A DNA stretch of 64,000 nucleotides. It comes from Dasypus novemcinctus. Taxonomy: Eukaryota > Chordata > Mammalia > Cingulata > Dasypodidae. Of this stretch, positions 23,004 through 32,339 are shown piece by piece (within the stretch, counting starts at the first letter, position 1; each line of letters opens with the position of its first letter). Location: NCBI RefSeq assembly GCF_030445035.2, contig NC_080695.1:55879954-55943953 (forward strand), read 5' to 3'. Under the pieces are notes generated by a model. The model was not told the origin of the DNA and ran no database searches. It worked only from the letters and a program-made list of their open reading frames with translations. The translations under genes and the position numbers were made by a program.

Positions 23004-24022
23004 AAACTACAGAATATACAAGAAAAATCCTCAATAAAACATTAGCAAACCAAATCCAAAAGCACATTAAAAGAATTACATACATGATCAAGTGGGATTT
23101 ATCCAGGTACACAAAGTTCTAAATATAAGACCCAAATCTATAAAACTCCTAGAAGAAAACATAGGGAAGCATCTTTAGGACCTTGGGTTAGGCAATGGTT
23201 TCCCAGACTTTATACTAAAAGCACAAATAACAAAAGAAAAAAAACAATAATTTGGGTTTCATAAAAATTAAAAACTTTTATGCATCATGAGAATAAAAAT
23301 AACAACCTATTCAATGTGAGAAAATATTTGGAAACCACATATCTGATAAAGGTGTAATATCCAGAATATATAAAGATATCCTTCAACTCAACAACAAAAA
23401 GACAAACAACCTAACTTAAAAATGGGCAAAGGACTTGAAAAAACATTTCTCCAAAGAAGATATACAAATGGCCAAAAAGCACATGAGAAGATGCTTAACA
23501 TCATTAGCCATTAGGGAAATACAAATCAAAACCACAATGAGATATCATTTCATGTGCACCTGTATGGCTACTATTTTTTTAAAAAATAAAAATAGCTAGT
23601 GTTGGACAGAATGTGGAAAAATAGGAATACTCATTCAATGTTGATTGGCATGTAAACTGGTACAGCCACTGTGGAAAACAATTTGATGGTTCTTTAGAAG
23701 GTTAAGTATAGAATTGCTATATGATACAGCAAGCCCACTTCTAAGTATGTCCTCACTGAATTATATATTTGAATGTGATTAACAGAAAGAATTTCAGGTT
23801 ATAACATGTTACTAGAATAAAAATTATAGAAAAAAAAACCATAAGGTTTTATAACACGGGGAATCCTAATGTAAACCATGGACCACAGTTAATAGTACAA
23901 ATATAATAATATTCTGCTATCAACTGTAACAAAGGTACCACACCACTGCAAAGTACTAATAATGTGGGGGGATATGGGAACTCTATTTTCTGCATGATTT
24001 TTCCTCTATCAACAAAAAAAAT

Positions 24023-24554
24023 TGTATTCAAAAAGAGGACCAGGATTAGGAAAGCTCAGTGGAGTCCAGCATGGTTCTGGCTTCAGTTCACTTTGGAAAA
24101 CTGAGAGGAGACAATGCAAAAAGGAGGATATATTATATTTATTTTTCTCTAAGGGGTTGCATAGGAAGAGAATATTTGGAAAAAAGAGGGAAAATATGAG
24201 TGTATATTACTGTCAGATGAAAATAAATGGACTCTGTATTTTTATAGCTCAGTAGCAATTCACAGAAGACAGTTCAAAAGTCTGTTTGCTCTAGCAACCT
24301 ATCAACCAGAAATCTTTGTTAACTGAATCTCTCATGCAACTACAGTATACTTGAAAATGATGACCCTGATATACTGCAAAATCCTAGACAGGTTTGGAAA
24401 CAAGAGAAAAAAGAGTAAATGAAGGTTGGTATGGTTAAAAAGAAAAAGGAACAGAAAATGTACTTGATGACCTTCAAGATAACTCTGGTAGTCTTAAAAT
24501 TCAAAACGACTCCTCTTATTAGCAAGGCAGAACTGTGATGGAGTGAGAAGCATA
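24023..24554. other. Unassigned sequence
   Basis: No clear repeat or exon between the L1 tail and the next MIR. AT-rich. Confidence 0.35.
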
Positions 24555-24720
24555 GAGTAACAGAAAGCACCTGTCGGGAAATCAAATCCTGTCCCTCCCA
24601 CTTATAAGATGTGGAATTTCAAGCAACTGAGTTAATCTCACTGAACCTCTGTTTCCCCATCTGTAAAATGCCATGAATAATAACTGCCTTTCAACAGAAT
24701 GGTGGGAATTGGAGATATGT
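24555..24720 (+). mobile_element. MIR SINE
   Basis: 'aaatcctgtccctcccacttataagatgtgg', 'caagcaactgagttaatctcactgaacctctgtttccccatctgtaaaatg' is a clear sense MIR core. Confidence 0.85.
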
Positions 24721-24954
24721 ATTTTCTAGCCTGAGAATCAAGTTAATGGTAGTGATCATTTTATGATTCTTATCATTATCAGTAGTAGTACTACTATTAG
24801 AATTATTAGGACTCTGAGCAACCTCCCAAGTATCCTGGATATAAAAGCAAAGTGAGAGAGAAAATGTGAAAGCACCAAGAATTTAATCATCTCAGCCCAG
24901 TGATTGACAAGTTTAGGTTTCTCAGTATGAGCTTTGTTCAACATAATCATCTTA

Positions 24955-25088
24955 AAGGCAGATTTCTGGGCTCACCCCAGATCTAATGAGATATTAGAAT
25001 CTCTGGACTTGCACTTCAAAAATTGGCATTTTTTTTAACAACTCTCCTAGGTGCTTATTAAACACACCAATATCTGAGAACTACTGGT
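24955..25088 (+). mobile_element. MER5/MER3-like hAT fragment
   Basis: 'gggctcaccccagatctaatgag', 'ctggacttgcacttc' and the end 'taggtgcttattaaacacaccaatatctgagaactactgg' match the 3' half of a MER5-class nonautonomous hAT element. Confidence 0.55.
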
Positions 25089-25149
25089 GGAAACAGGTAA
25101 GTATTCAGAGTCAAAATACATGATTAGAAACCAAATTCCATCACCTACT

Positions 25150-25318
25150 CCAAAGCTTTTCAACCCTAACTGCACATTAGAATCACCTGGGGAGATTTTC
25201 GAAAATACACTGATGCCAAGATTCATTACTAATTCAGGAGCGGGCCCTGCCTGTATATTTCTGTAAACTTGGTAGCTCTGAGATGCAGCTACTCTTAAGA
25301 AGTCCTGATCTGCACAAA
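25150..25318 (+). mobile_element. MER5-class hAT fragment
   Basis: 'ccaaagcttttcaaccctaactgcacattagaatcacctggggag' is the standard 5' end of MER5-class elements. It continues with 'actgatgcc' and a decayed 3' end ('gctactcttaagaagtcctgatc'). Confidence 0.7.
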
Positions 25319-25334
25319 TTGTCTCTACAGATGT

Positions 25335-25475
25335 GCTACTTAACTTCCCTGACCTTAAGTTTTCTCTTCGAAAGAACAGGCATGGTCACAATATCTATCC
25401 CTGCCCCAAGGCTGCTGTGAAATCCTGTGATTCTGGATGTGAAAACAGTGTGCAAATGTAAAGAAATAAATTTTT
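25335..25475 (+). mobile_element. MIR SINE fragment (weak)
   Basis: 'tacttaacttccctgaccttaagttttctc', 'aacaggcatggtcacaatatctatccctgcc' and 'aaggctgctgtgaaatcctg' fit a decayed sense MIR. Confidence 0.5.
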
Positions 25476-25504
25476 CTGTATTTTGCAATTCACTTAACCA
25501 ATGA

Positions 25505-25695
25505 ATGGTGTGGTGGCTGAGAGCAGAATCTGGAGAGTTGGTTTGCCCTGGTTTAAATCCAGGGGTACCATTATAACCTTAGGCAATTTACTTAGCCTCC
25601 TCTAAGTCTTAGCTTCATCATCTGTGAACTGGAGATACTAACAATAACTCCTCAAACAACAGTGTGTTAATGAAGACTAGGGGAGTTAATACAAG
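25505..25695 (+). mobile_element. MIR SINE
   Basis: 'gagcagaatctggagagttggtttgccctggtttaaatcc', 'taggcaatttacttagcctcctctaagtcttagcttcatcatctgtgaactgg' is a good sense MIR. Confidence 0.85.
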
Positions 25696-26190
25696 GTGAG
25701 TCCACAGGCCACCTTGCCACCCTGGTAAGTGTAGACATGCCCTCCTTTCCCATCCTCCCCACATCCAACGGAGTTATTTTGAGACTCCAATGGATGGCTC
25801 AGGAAAATTTTAAGAGTTTAAAGCACACATTCCCAAAGACTACGGTCCAAATTTGATTGTCTCTTGGTTCTCTCTGTTTCCTGTCTTTCCAAAGCTTTAT
25901 ATTCCCTCCTTAAGCTCTGACATGCATTTACATTTTGGCAATCAGCAAGAATTAACCCATAGGAAAAATCCAGGATAGTACAATTGGAAGGGTGTGCTAT
26001 TAACACTTCTATAACACTTAAGAGTCTTTCTGTTGACAATGACCTCAAAACAAGCAAGCAAACAAAAACCTTGAATTGTCCCAAGAAAGAGAGGTTAAGT
26101 ATGGGTGGCATAAAATCTTCTTGGCAAGCTAATTACTCAGTTTAACAGACAGGTAGAGGAGGCTCTTGGAATGTATACTCGTTTCAGCAG
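25696..26190. other. Unassigned sequence
   Basis: No repeat or exon I can defend in about 500 bases. The minus-strand open frame 25818-26111 shows no domain. Confidence 0.35.
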
Positions 26191-26194
26191 TGTA

Positions 26195-26372
26195 CAAATC
26201 AGACCTTGGGAAGTCAAAGTCTGTTTCTTCTACTGATGGACTGTGGACTTTTCAGCAACTAACCTGACTTCACTGATCCTCAGTTTTCTTATCTGCAAAA
26301 TGGAGATGGTGATACCCATAATTGTAATAATTCACGGTTTGAATGATATCATTAGGCTTTGGTTTATCTCCA
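26195..26372 (+). mobile_element. MIR SINE
   Basis: 'ttttcagcaactaacctgacttcactgatcctcagttttcttatctgcaaaatgg' and 'gataccc ataattgtaataattcacgg' give a sense MIR core. Confidence 0.78.
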
Positions 26373-26704
26373 TCCTTCATCTCTACCTTTTGCCATGCAA
26401 GTTTCGTTCTCAGGATCCAGTGTGGTTTCCAGCACCTCCAGCCTTCCACCAGGTTAAAGTCAGGAGAAAAGAGGAGGCCTCCAGAAAAGTCCCAGTGCTC
26501 TCTGATTGGCCTGGAGAATGTGGGCTGCTGATGGATGTCTTAGAGCCCTGTTCCACCCTGAATCCTGGAGTAGAGCCCCTCCAAAATTGCATAGGTGGAA
26601 AGAGGGATGGAGTGGATCCCCAAACAAAATAGGGGGCTGTGGCCAGAAGATGGAGAAATGGATGTGCTGTGTGCCCAACCAGGGATCAAAGGCAACATCA
26701 TGTA
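26373..26704. other. Unassigned sequence
   Basis: Overlapping open frames on both strands (26243-26760) are present, but none shows a known domain or splice signals at sensible places. Confidence 0.35.
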
Positions 26705-26885
26705 TGTCGGTGATTCTCAACCCCGGTCGCAGATTAAAATCACCAGGGGAGTTTGAATAAAAAGTAAGATGTCTTGGCCCAAAACCTACATCATTAAATC
26801 AAATACCCTAAGTGTGGGAATTGAATATTGGTAGTCTTTTTAAAAGCAGCCCAGTGGATTCTAATATTCAGCCAGTTTAAGAAAC
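26705..26885 (+). mobile_element. MER5-class hAT element
   Basis: 'cggtgattctcaaccccgg', 'agattaaaatcaccaggggagtttgaa', 'taaatcaaataccctaagtg' and 'cccagtggattctaatattcagccagtttaagaaacc' follow a MER3/MER5-type element end to end. Confidence 0.65.
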
Positions 26886-27499
26886 CTATCTATGTAGATT
26901 GTATAGCTATAGAACTTGGACACAATCCAAACACCCAAATGACATGCTTGAGTGTGGGGCCTCCTTTTGAAAGCTCTTCCATAGAAACAATTCCCACTGA
27001 AGTAGTGGATAAAGAGTACAAATTTAGAAAAGAACAGGATCTCACTAATGTCTGCTATTTCTCAAGTAATTACAGATCCTCCAAGTTCTGAAAGTATTTA
27101 GATATCAGTGCGTTGCAACCTCCATTCAAAATACAAATCAGCTCCAATGCACCTCTGTTGAGCTTTTTCTAGCACATCTCTAATGATTGTGAACTCATAA
27201 TTTTATGGAGGAACAGAGCACAATTTTTGAATTTTTTTCATAGTTCTGACTCTCTGTGATCTATATATTATTCTGAATTCTGACCCAGAAGCTCTTCAAA
27301 ATCACTCTAATTTCTTATTTTTCTATATGGTAAGCAGTTCTTCAACTTTCTCCCCTGGTCTATATTCTTCATCTCATCTTAATCTGAGTAGGTACTGCAA
27401 CCTATTAGACTCCAGGTAATTGAAAACACCTCAAAATGTGCTCCCAATTAGTAGGCACAATACCCACATCATTGAAGACCTAAAGGTTGATTCAGTGTC
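26886..27499. other. Unassigned sequence
   Basis: AT-rich, with no confident repeat or gene. It may hold old repeats beyond recognition by eye. Confidence 0.3.
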
Positions 27500-28400
27500 T
27501 TTTTAATATACATTTTATTTAAATTAGAGAAGTTGTAGGCTTACAGAAAAATCATGCAGAAAATACAAAGTTCCCATATACCCACCCTATTATTATTAAC
27601 ACCTTCTATTATAATTGATGCAAGAATATTATTATAGTTGCACTTTTGACTGTACAGGCCATGGTTTATATTAAGGTTTGCTGTGCTGTTCAGTCCTATG
27701 GTTTTTTAATAAAAGATTTATTTTCATTTTTTTATTCCCCCCCTCCCCATTGTTTGCACTCACTGTCTGCTCTCTGTGTACATTCACTGTGTGCTTTCTG
27801 TGTCTGCTTGTCTTCTCTTTAGGAGACACCAGGAACCGAATCTGGGACCTCCCATGTGGGAGAGAGGTGCTCAATCACTTAAGCCACCCCAGCTCCCTGC
27901 TTTGTTGTGCTCTCATTGCCTTTTCTCTTTGTGTCTCCTTGTTGCATCGTCTTGTTGTGCCAGTTCACTGTGCCTGCCCATTGCTCCAACTCACTGTCTT
28001 TCTCATCTTCTCCAGGAGGCACTGGGAACCGAACCTGGAACCTCCTATGTTGTAGGCAGAGGCTCAATCGCTTGAGCCACAACCACTTCCCTCCTATGGC
28101 TTCTAAAAAAAAATTCTTCTACTAACATACATATGACCTAAAATGTCCCCCTTTTCACCACATTCAAATATATAAATCAGTGGTGTTAATTACATTCACA
28201 ATGTTTTGTTCCCATTACCAAAACTTCCATCAACGCAAGCAGAAATTCTGTGCCAATTAAGCATTAATTTCCAATTCCCTTCCCCACCCTGGCCCCTGGT
28301 AGCCTGAATTCAGGTTTCTGATGCTATGAATTTGCTTATTCTTATTATTTTACAGCAGTGAGATCATAAAATATTTGTTCTTTTGTGTCTGGCCCATTAA
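27500..28400 (-). mobile_element. L1 LINE 3' UTR, reverse, split by a SINE
   Basis: It starts 'tttaaattagagaagttgtaggc', 'acagaaaaatcatgcag', 'ttcccatatacccacc', 'gcacttttgactgtacaggccatgg', then the SINE. It resumes 'acatacatatgacctaaaatgtccccc', 'ttaattacattcacaatgttttg', 'ttccaattcccttcccc' and 'gttcttttgtgtctggccca'. This is the reverse of the L1 3' UTR common in L1MA-age and xenarthran L1s. Confidence 0.8.
27706..28091 (-). mobile_element. Dimeric DAS-type SINE, reverse
   Basis: Two tRNA-like units lie in tandem on the minus strand. One spans about 28015-28090 ('aggaggcactgggaaccgaacctgg ... tcaatcgcttgagcc') and one about 27822-27897 ('aggagacaccaggaaccgaatctggg ... tcaatcacttaagcc'). 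Each keeps a B-box-like segment (reverse of GGTTCGATTC). The A-rich tail is at the 27706 end. A duplicated TCCTATGG-type target (27694-27705, 28092-28103) flanks it inside the L1 3' UTR. Confidence 0.85.
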
Positions 28401-28414
28401 CTGCTCTGCTGTTA

Positions 28415-30375
28415 TGCTACCTATGGCAAAAAACAGTGAGGAAGGTGGCATTGAAAATAAAACCAAGGAAACTGGAAAACAAAATGACAGAAGTAAACCC
28501 AAACAAATATATTGTGACAAAAAATGTAAATCTTATAAGCCCCCCAAATAAAAGCCAAAGACTCTGAGATTGGGTCAAAAATTAAAATCTAACCTTAAGC
28601 TGTTTATACTAGTTAATAACATATAATTACATATTTGAGGTAAATGCAAAAAAAAAAAAAATGGACAAATAGTATTGGTCCAATGCTAATAAAAATTAAG
28701 CCAGGGACTGCCAAATGAATGTCAGGCACTGTGGAATTCAAGTAAAAAATCTTAAAATAGAATAAGCAGGATGGTTTTATACTGATAAATATGCAACCCA
28801 CAAGGCAGATCAACAATCATAAATGTTTACTTGCAGAAATCATTAAATACACAGAGCTAAAATTACTAGCAGTACAAGGAACAAATGACAGACACACATT
28901 GGTGGTGTGAGATTTTAACACTCAGTTTTTGACAGATTTTGGAGGCAAAAATAAATAAGGATATAAGGAATCAGCATCATATAAGTAAAACCAATTGAAT
29001 AGATATTTGAATGTTATATCATGAAGCTATAACAAAGTCCAAACGACACAATTTCCAAAATTTACATCATATTAGGTTGCAAATACACTGAAATCAACAA
29101 ATCCCAGTAAGTGGTGGTGCAGGTCATATTCTACCTATGACCATATATAGAAAGTACTGTTTTAGAATCATATATAGAAAGTAATAGTCTGGGAATATAA
29201 AACTAGAAAATACTATTTAAAATCTAAATAAACATAAAAAACACCAACTAAAAGCAAACTAAAAACACAAGGCTTTACAAATTGAAAATATCTTTCCTAA
29301 ATAACATGTTGGTCAAAGACAATATTAAAATACTGGTTATAGATTATTTAGACATTAATGATCAGAGAAAATACAATATATTAAAATGTGATGACCCAAG
29401 GTTTATTAATTATTATTATGTAAGAAAGAAAAAGGAATTAAGTAAGGAAGCCACATCAATGAGGTCTTTTAAATGCAGCAAGGGAAAACTAAGAAAAATA
29501 TAGGGAGGAAATGAAAGGTCGATAAATCAATAATCTAGAAAACTGAATGAATAACTTATACAGCTGATATATAAATCTGATCACAGTTTTCTCTATAAGC
29601 ACAAATATAAAAAAAATAGTAACTTGAAGAATAGCTAATATTTATTGAACACTTACTATGTAGCTAGTAGTGGTTAAATATGGTCTTAACAAAACTACAA
29701 GGAAGATACTATCAATATCCCCACTCACAAATGAAGAAATTGAAGAAGATAGAGAGGAGCTAATGGGCCAAAGGCCACCCAAGTGATAAGTAACAGAGAT
29801 GGGATTAAAATGCTGCCATCCTGCTCCACAATCTAATCTCCTAACTGTGTTTTATACAGATTCTCAATACACTATGTAACTACTCAAAAAGAAATAAAAA
29901 GAGGAAAGTGTATCCTGATTTATTTAGTGAAGTTAGTATAAGCCTGATGCTAAGACCTGATAAAGACAGCCAAAGAAAAAAAAGCTCTAGTCCAATCTTA
30001 CTTATTGATATAGACATAAACATGCCAAATAAAATACCAGCAAATCTAATTCAGCTATGCTTTAGATGAATAATTCACCATGACCAAGTAGATTTCATTC
30101 CAAACTTCAAAGATTATTTAATATTAGGAATCACTTCATATTCAGAAATCTATTAACATAATTGATCATATCAAGGGGTCAAAGGAGGAAGACCGTAATC
30201 AGATACTAAAGGGTTTTTGTGAAATTCAACATCCATGTCTGATTGAAAAACAAACAAATGAACACAAAAATCATGGACTAGAGGAATACTTCCCTTCCAT
30301 AGTAAAGAATACCTCTACATATTAAAACCAACACTGCAAAGAACTGCAAAGCACCAAAAACACTCCCGTTAAAGT
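28415..30375 (+). mobile_element. Heavily decayed L1M LINE ORF2, sense
   Basis: 'gaggaaggtggcattgaaaataaaacc' and 'gcaacccacaaggcagatcaacaatcataaatg' fit the ORF2 endonuclease region. 'cctgataaagacagccaaag', 'gatatagacataaacatgccaaataaaataccagcaaatctaattc', 'caccatgaccaagtagatttcattcc' and 'aacataattgatcatatcaagg' fit the RT region. Dense stops; a MIR interrupts it. Confidence 0.75.
29633..29855 (-). mobile_element. MIR SINE, reverse
   Basis: 'taatatttattgaacacttactatgtagc', 'caaatgaagaaattgaagaagatagagagg', 'ggccaaaggccacccaagtgataagtaacagagatggg' and 'ctgccatcctgctccacaatc' give a nearly full reverse MIR inside the L1 fossil. Confidence 0.85.
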
Positions 30376-30489
30376 ATTGGACAAACCAAGGACCCTTGAT
30401 TTTCAGCAGTTTAGGTACTGAAGACAAGAGGGAAAACAAAGAGGTACATTAAATACTAGACTGGAAGGCATCAGCACTAGACCTAGATT

Positions 30490-30690
30490 TGGATCACTCA
30501 CTAGCAATTGAGCCCCTTTTTGGCAAATCACTTAGCTGGTCCAAGTGTGGGTTTCCTCGTTTGCACTAAGGGACAGTGATACTTGCTCCACGAGGACCAG
30601 TGAGGCTTCTACGAGCAGGTGCTTGGCAGAGGGCAAGGGTTCAGTCCACGAGTGCGCTGATTATTAGTTGCAAACAATACATGTGTAGAC
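30490..30690 (+). mobile_element. MIR SINE
   Basis: 'tggcaaatcacttagctggtccaagtgtgggtttcctcg', 'ctaagggacagtgatacttgctcc' and 'gcaggtgcttggcagagggcaagggttcagtcc' fit sense MIR. Confidence 0.65.
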
Positions 30691-31003
30691 CCAGAACACC
30701 CAGGAAACTGGACTGACAAATAATTAGAACTACAAAAGAGCTCCATAAAATTGCCAGATGCAATTTAAATACATACCAATAGCAGCAAAACTTAGTTAGA
30801 AACAGGTCTTGCTGCTGCTACTTGTTACAGGTACTTTGCACATGCTGATTTTTTGTCTTTACTGGAAGGCCCTGCCCACCCCAAATCCCTGCCCTGCAAT
30901 AACCTGTAATTTTCATTTAGATCTCAGCCCAGTCATCACCTCCTTGTGGAAGCTTTCCTGACTTCCAGGTCAAATCCCCTGTAGTGTGCTCTTTCAATTT
31001 TCA

Positions 31004-31367
31004 TGGTAGGTTGGATTCTGTATCCCAGAAAAACATGTTCTTAATCTCAATCCCATTCCTTTGGGTATAAATCTACCTTAACTAGGACTCTTTGAAAATG
31101 TTATTTTAAGGTGTGGCCAATTGAATCAGGATGGGTCTTAATCCTATCGCTGGAGACTTTGGCGAGAGAGAGCCATGGGAAGGAGCCAGAAGTCTAAAGT
31201 TGGTAGAAAGCTGGAAGAGAAAGGGCAAGTCAAGGAACCCCAAGAATTACTGGCTAGCCCGAACATTGCCAACCCAAGCAGGACATGAGCCTTCTAGCTT
31301 CTCAAACCAGGAGCCAAAAAATTCCTGTTGTGTAGTATTTGCCATAGCAGCCTGGCAAACTAAGACA
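31004..31367 (+). mobile_element. LTR of MaLR-like type, sense
   Basis: It starts TGGTAGGTTGGATTCTGTATCCCAGAAAAAC and ends 'gccatagcagcctggcaaactaagaca', both typical of MaLR LTR ends. It has no internal retroviral coding sequence. It is related to the reverse element at 51360-51830. No convincing 5-bp duplication is visible. Confidence 0.7.
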
Positions 31368-31440
31368 GCTGGAGCATCCCCTTTGCAGTATTTATCAGAG
31401 CAGAAAGTTCATGTTTATTTATGTAATTATTGGATTAATG

Positions 31441-31872
31441 TCTATTAGTTTCCTAGGGCTGCCATAAAAACCTGTCACAAATTTGGTGGCTTCAAACAAC
31501 AGAAATTTTTTTTCTCACTGTTCTAAAAGCCAGAGGAGAAAAATCAAGGTGCTGGCAGGGCTGGCTCCTTCTGGAGGCTTGGAGAGAGAATCGGTTCCAT
31601 GCCTCTCTCTGAGCTTCTGGTTTTGGCAGCAATCCTTGGCATTCCTTGACTTGGGGCTGTGTAACTCTAATCTCTCCTCTCTCTGTGTCTCCTTTCCTGC
31701 TCTAATCAGGACACTCATCATTGGATTGAGGACCCACCTACCATAATCCAGGATGGTCTCATCTCAAGAGCCTTATCTCAGTTATATCTGCAAAGACCCT
31801 TATTCTAAAGGAAGCCACATTCTGAGGTTCCAGGTGGACAAATCTTTTGGGGGCCACAAGTCAACCCACTCC
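31441..31872 (-). mobile_element. MLT1/MST-type MaLR LTR, reverse
   Basis: 'tattagtttcctagggctgcc', 'ggtggcttcaaacaacagaaat', 'caaggtgctggcagggctggctccttctggagg', 'aatcaggacactcatcattggattgaggacccacc', 'acattctgaggttccagg' and the end 'gggccacaagtcaacccactcc' are the reverse of an MLT1-class LTR. Confidence 0.88.
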
Positions 31873-31904
31873 ACTCTTCCCCAACTGTGCTTATATTCTT
31901 GGAG

Positions 31905-32200
31905 GGCACTATGCAGCTCTTAAAAATTATGTTTACAAAAAACTAATGTCTATATGCTTTTCACATTATTTTTAAATGCATTGTACGAATGAGTACATAA
32001 CCATACAATCTTGATTTTGTAAAAAATACATGTTGATGTGTGCAGAGATGAAGGATTAAAAAGATACATGTCAACCTATTTACTTTCTTTTTAAATATTC
32101 AACGATACTTTAAAAATGTTTGGTACAAAGTAATATGTTTTCCCCTTTAAATGATACACAGTGATTTCTTAAATATCTAAATTTCCCCCAACTTGAAATC
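31905..32200 (+). mobile_element. Old L1M LINE 3' fragment (tentative)
   Basis: 'actatgcagctcttaaaaattatgtttacaaaa', 'ttgtaaaaaatacatgttgatgtgtgcagagatg' fits the L1M 3' region after the 'atgcagcccttaaaa' block. An alternative is that part of this is distal 3' UTR of the AKTIP retrocopy read on the other strand. Confidence 0.45.
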
Positions 32201-32339
32201 AATGCTTTTGTACTTTTTAAAGCATCAGGTGACAGGGGCTTGGGTGGCTAGTCGTGGATGCTGACCACACACAAACATATCCTATAAAAAAGGACAAACT
32301 TCTTTCCAAAGGTATCTCCCTAGACAAAAAAACTGCCTT

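Larger units (their letters stand above)
17905..24022 (+). mobile_element. L1 LINE, sense, near full extent but internally deleted
   Basis: The 5' end reads 'gatcaagatggtggtataaaatg'. An ORF1 coiled-coil-like A-rich block lies at 18890-19355 and resumes at 19934-20093. ORF2 follows: endonuclease-region sequence at 21150-21960 ('acaagagactcaccttatattc', 'ctccaggatagacccttt'), then the RT N-terminal block with a KRSPGLDG-like motif near 22600. A deletion at about 23128 removes the catalytic RT core. The C-terminal part runs 23130-23740. The 3' UTR has 'aacaaaggtaccacaccactgc' and 'gggaactctattttctgcatgatttttc'. Many stops; a dead copy with four younger inserts. Confidence 0.85.
30820..31915 (+). 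mobile_element. L2 LINE 3' region carrying two LTR inserts
   Basis: L2 reads 'tactttgcacatgctgattttttgtctttactggaaggccc', 'atctcagcccagtcatcacctccttgtggaagctttcctgac', breaks at 31003, resumes at 31368-31440 and again after 31872 ('cccaactgtgcttatattcttggaggg'). Two LTR elements of opposite orientation account for both breaks. Confidence 0.7.

Noticed and set aside
27678..28125. Overlapping Cys/Leu-rich frames of 60-125 codons
   Set aside because: The translation of a reverse dimeric SINE gives the same Cys/Ser/Leu-rich peptides as at 42.6-43.2, 37.8-38.1, 49.4-49.8, 56.4-56.7 and 60.1-60.5 kb. They are repeat artefacts.
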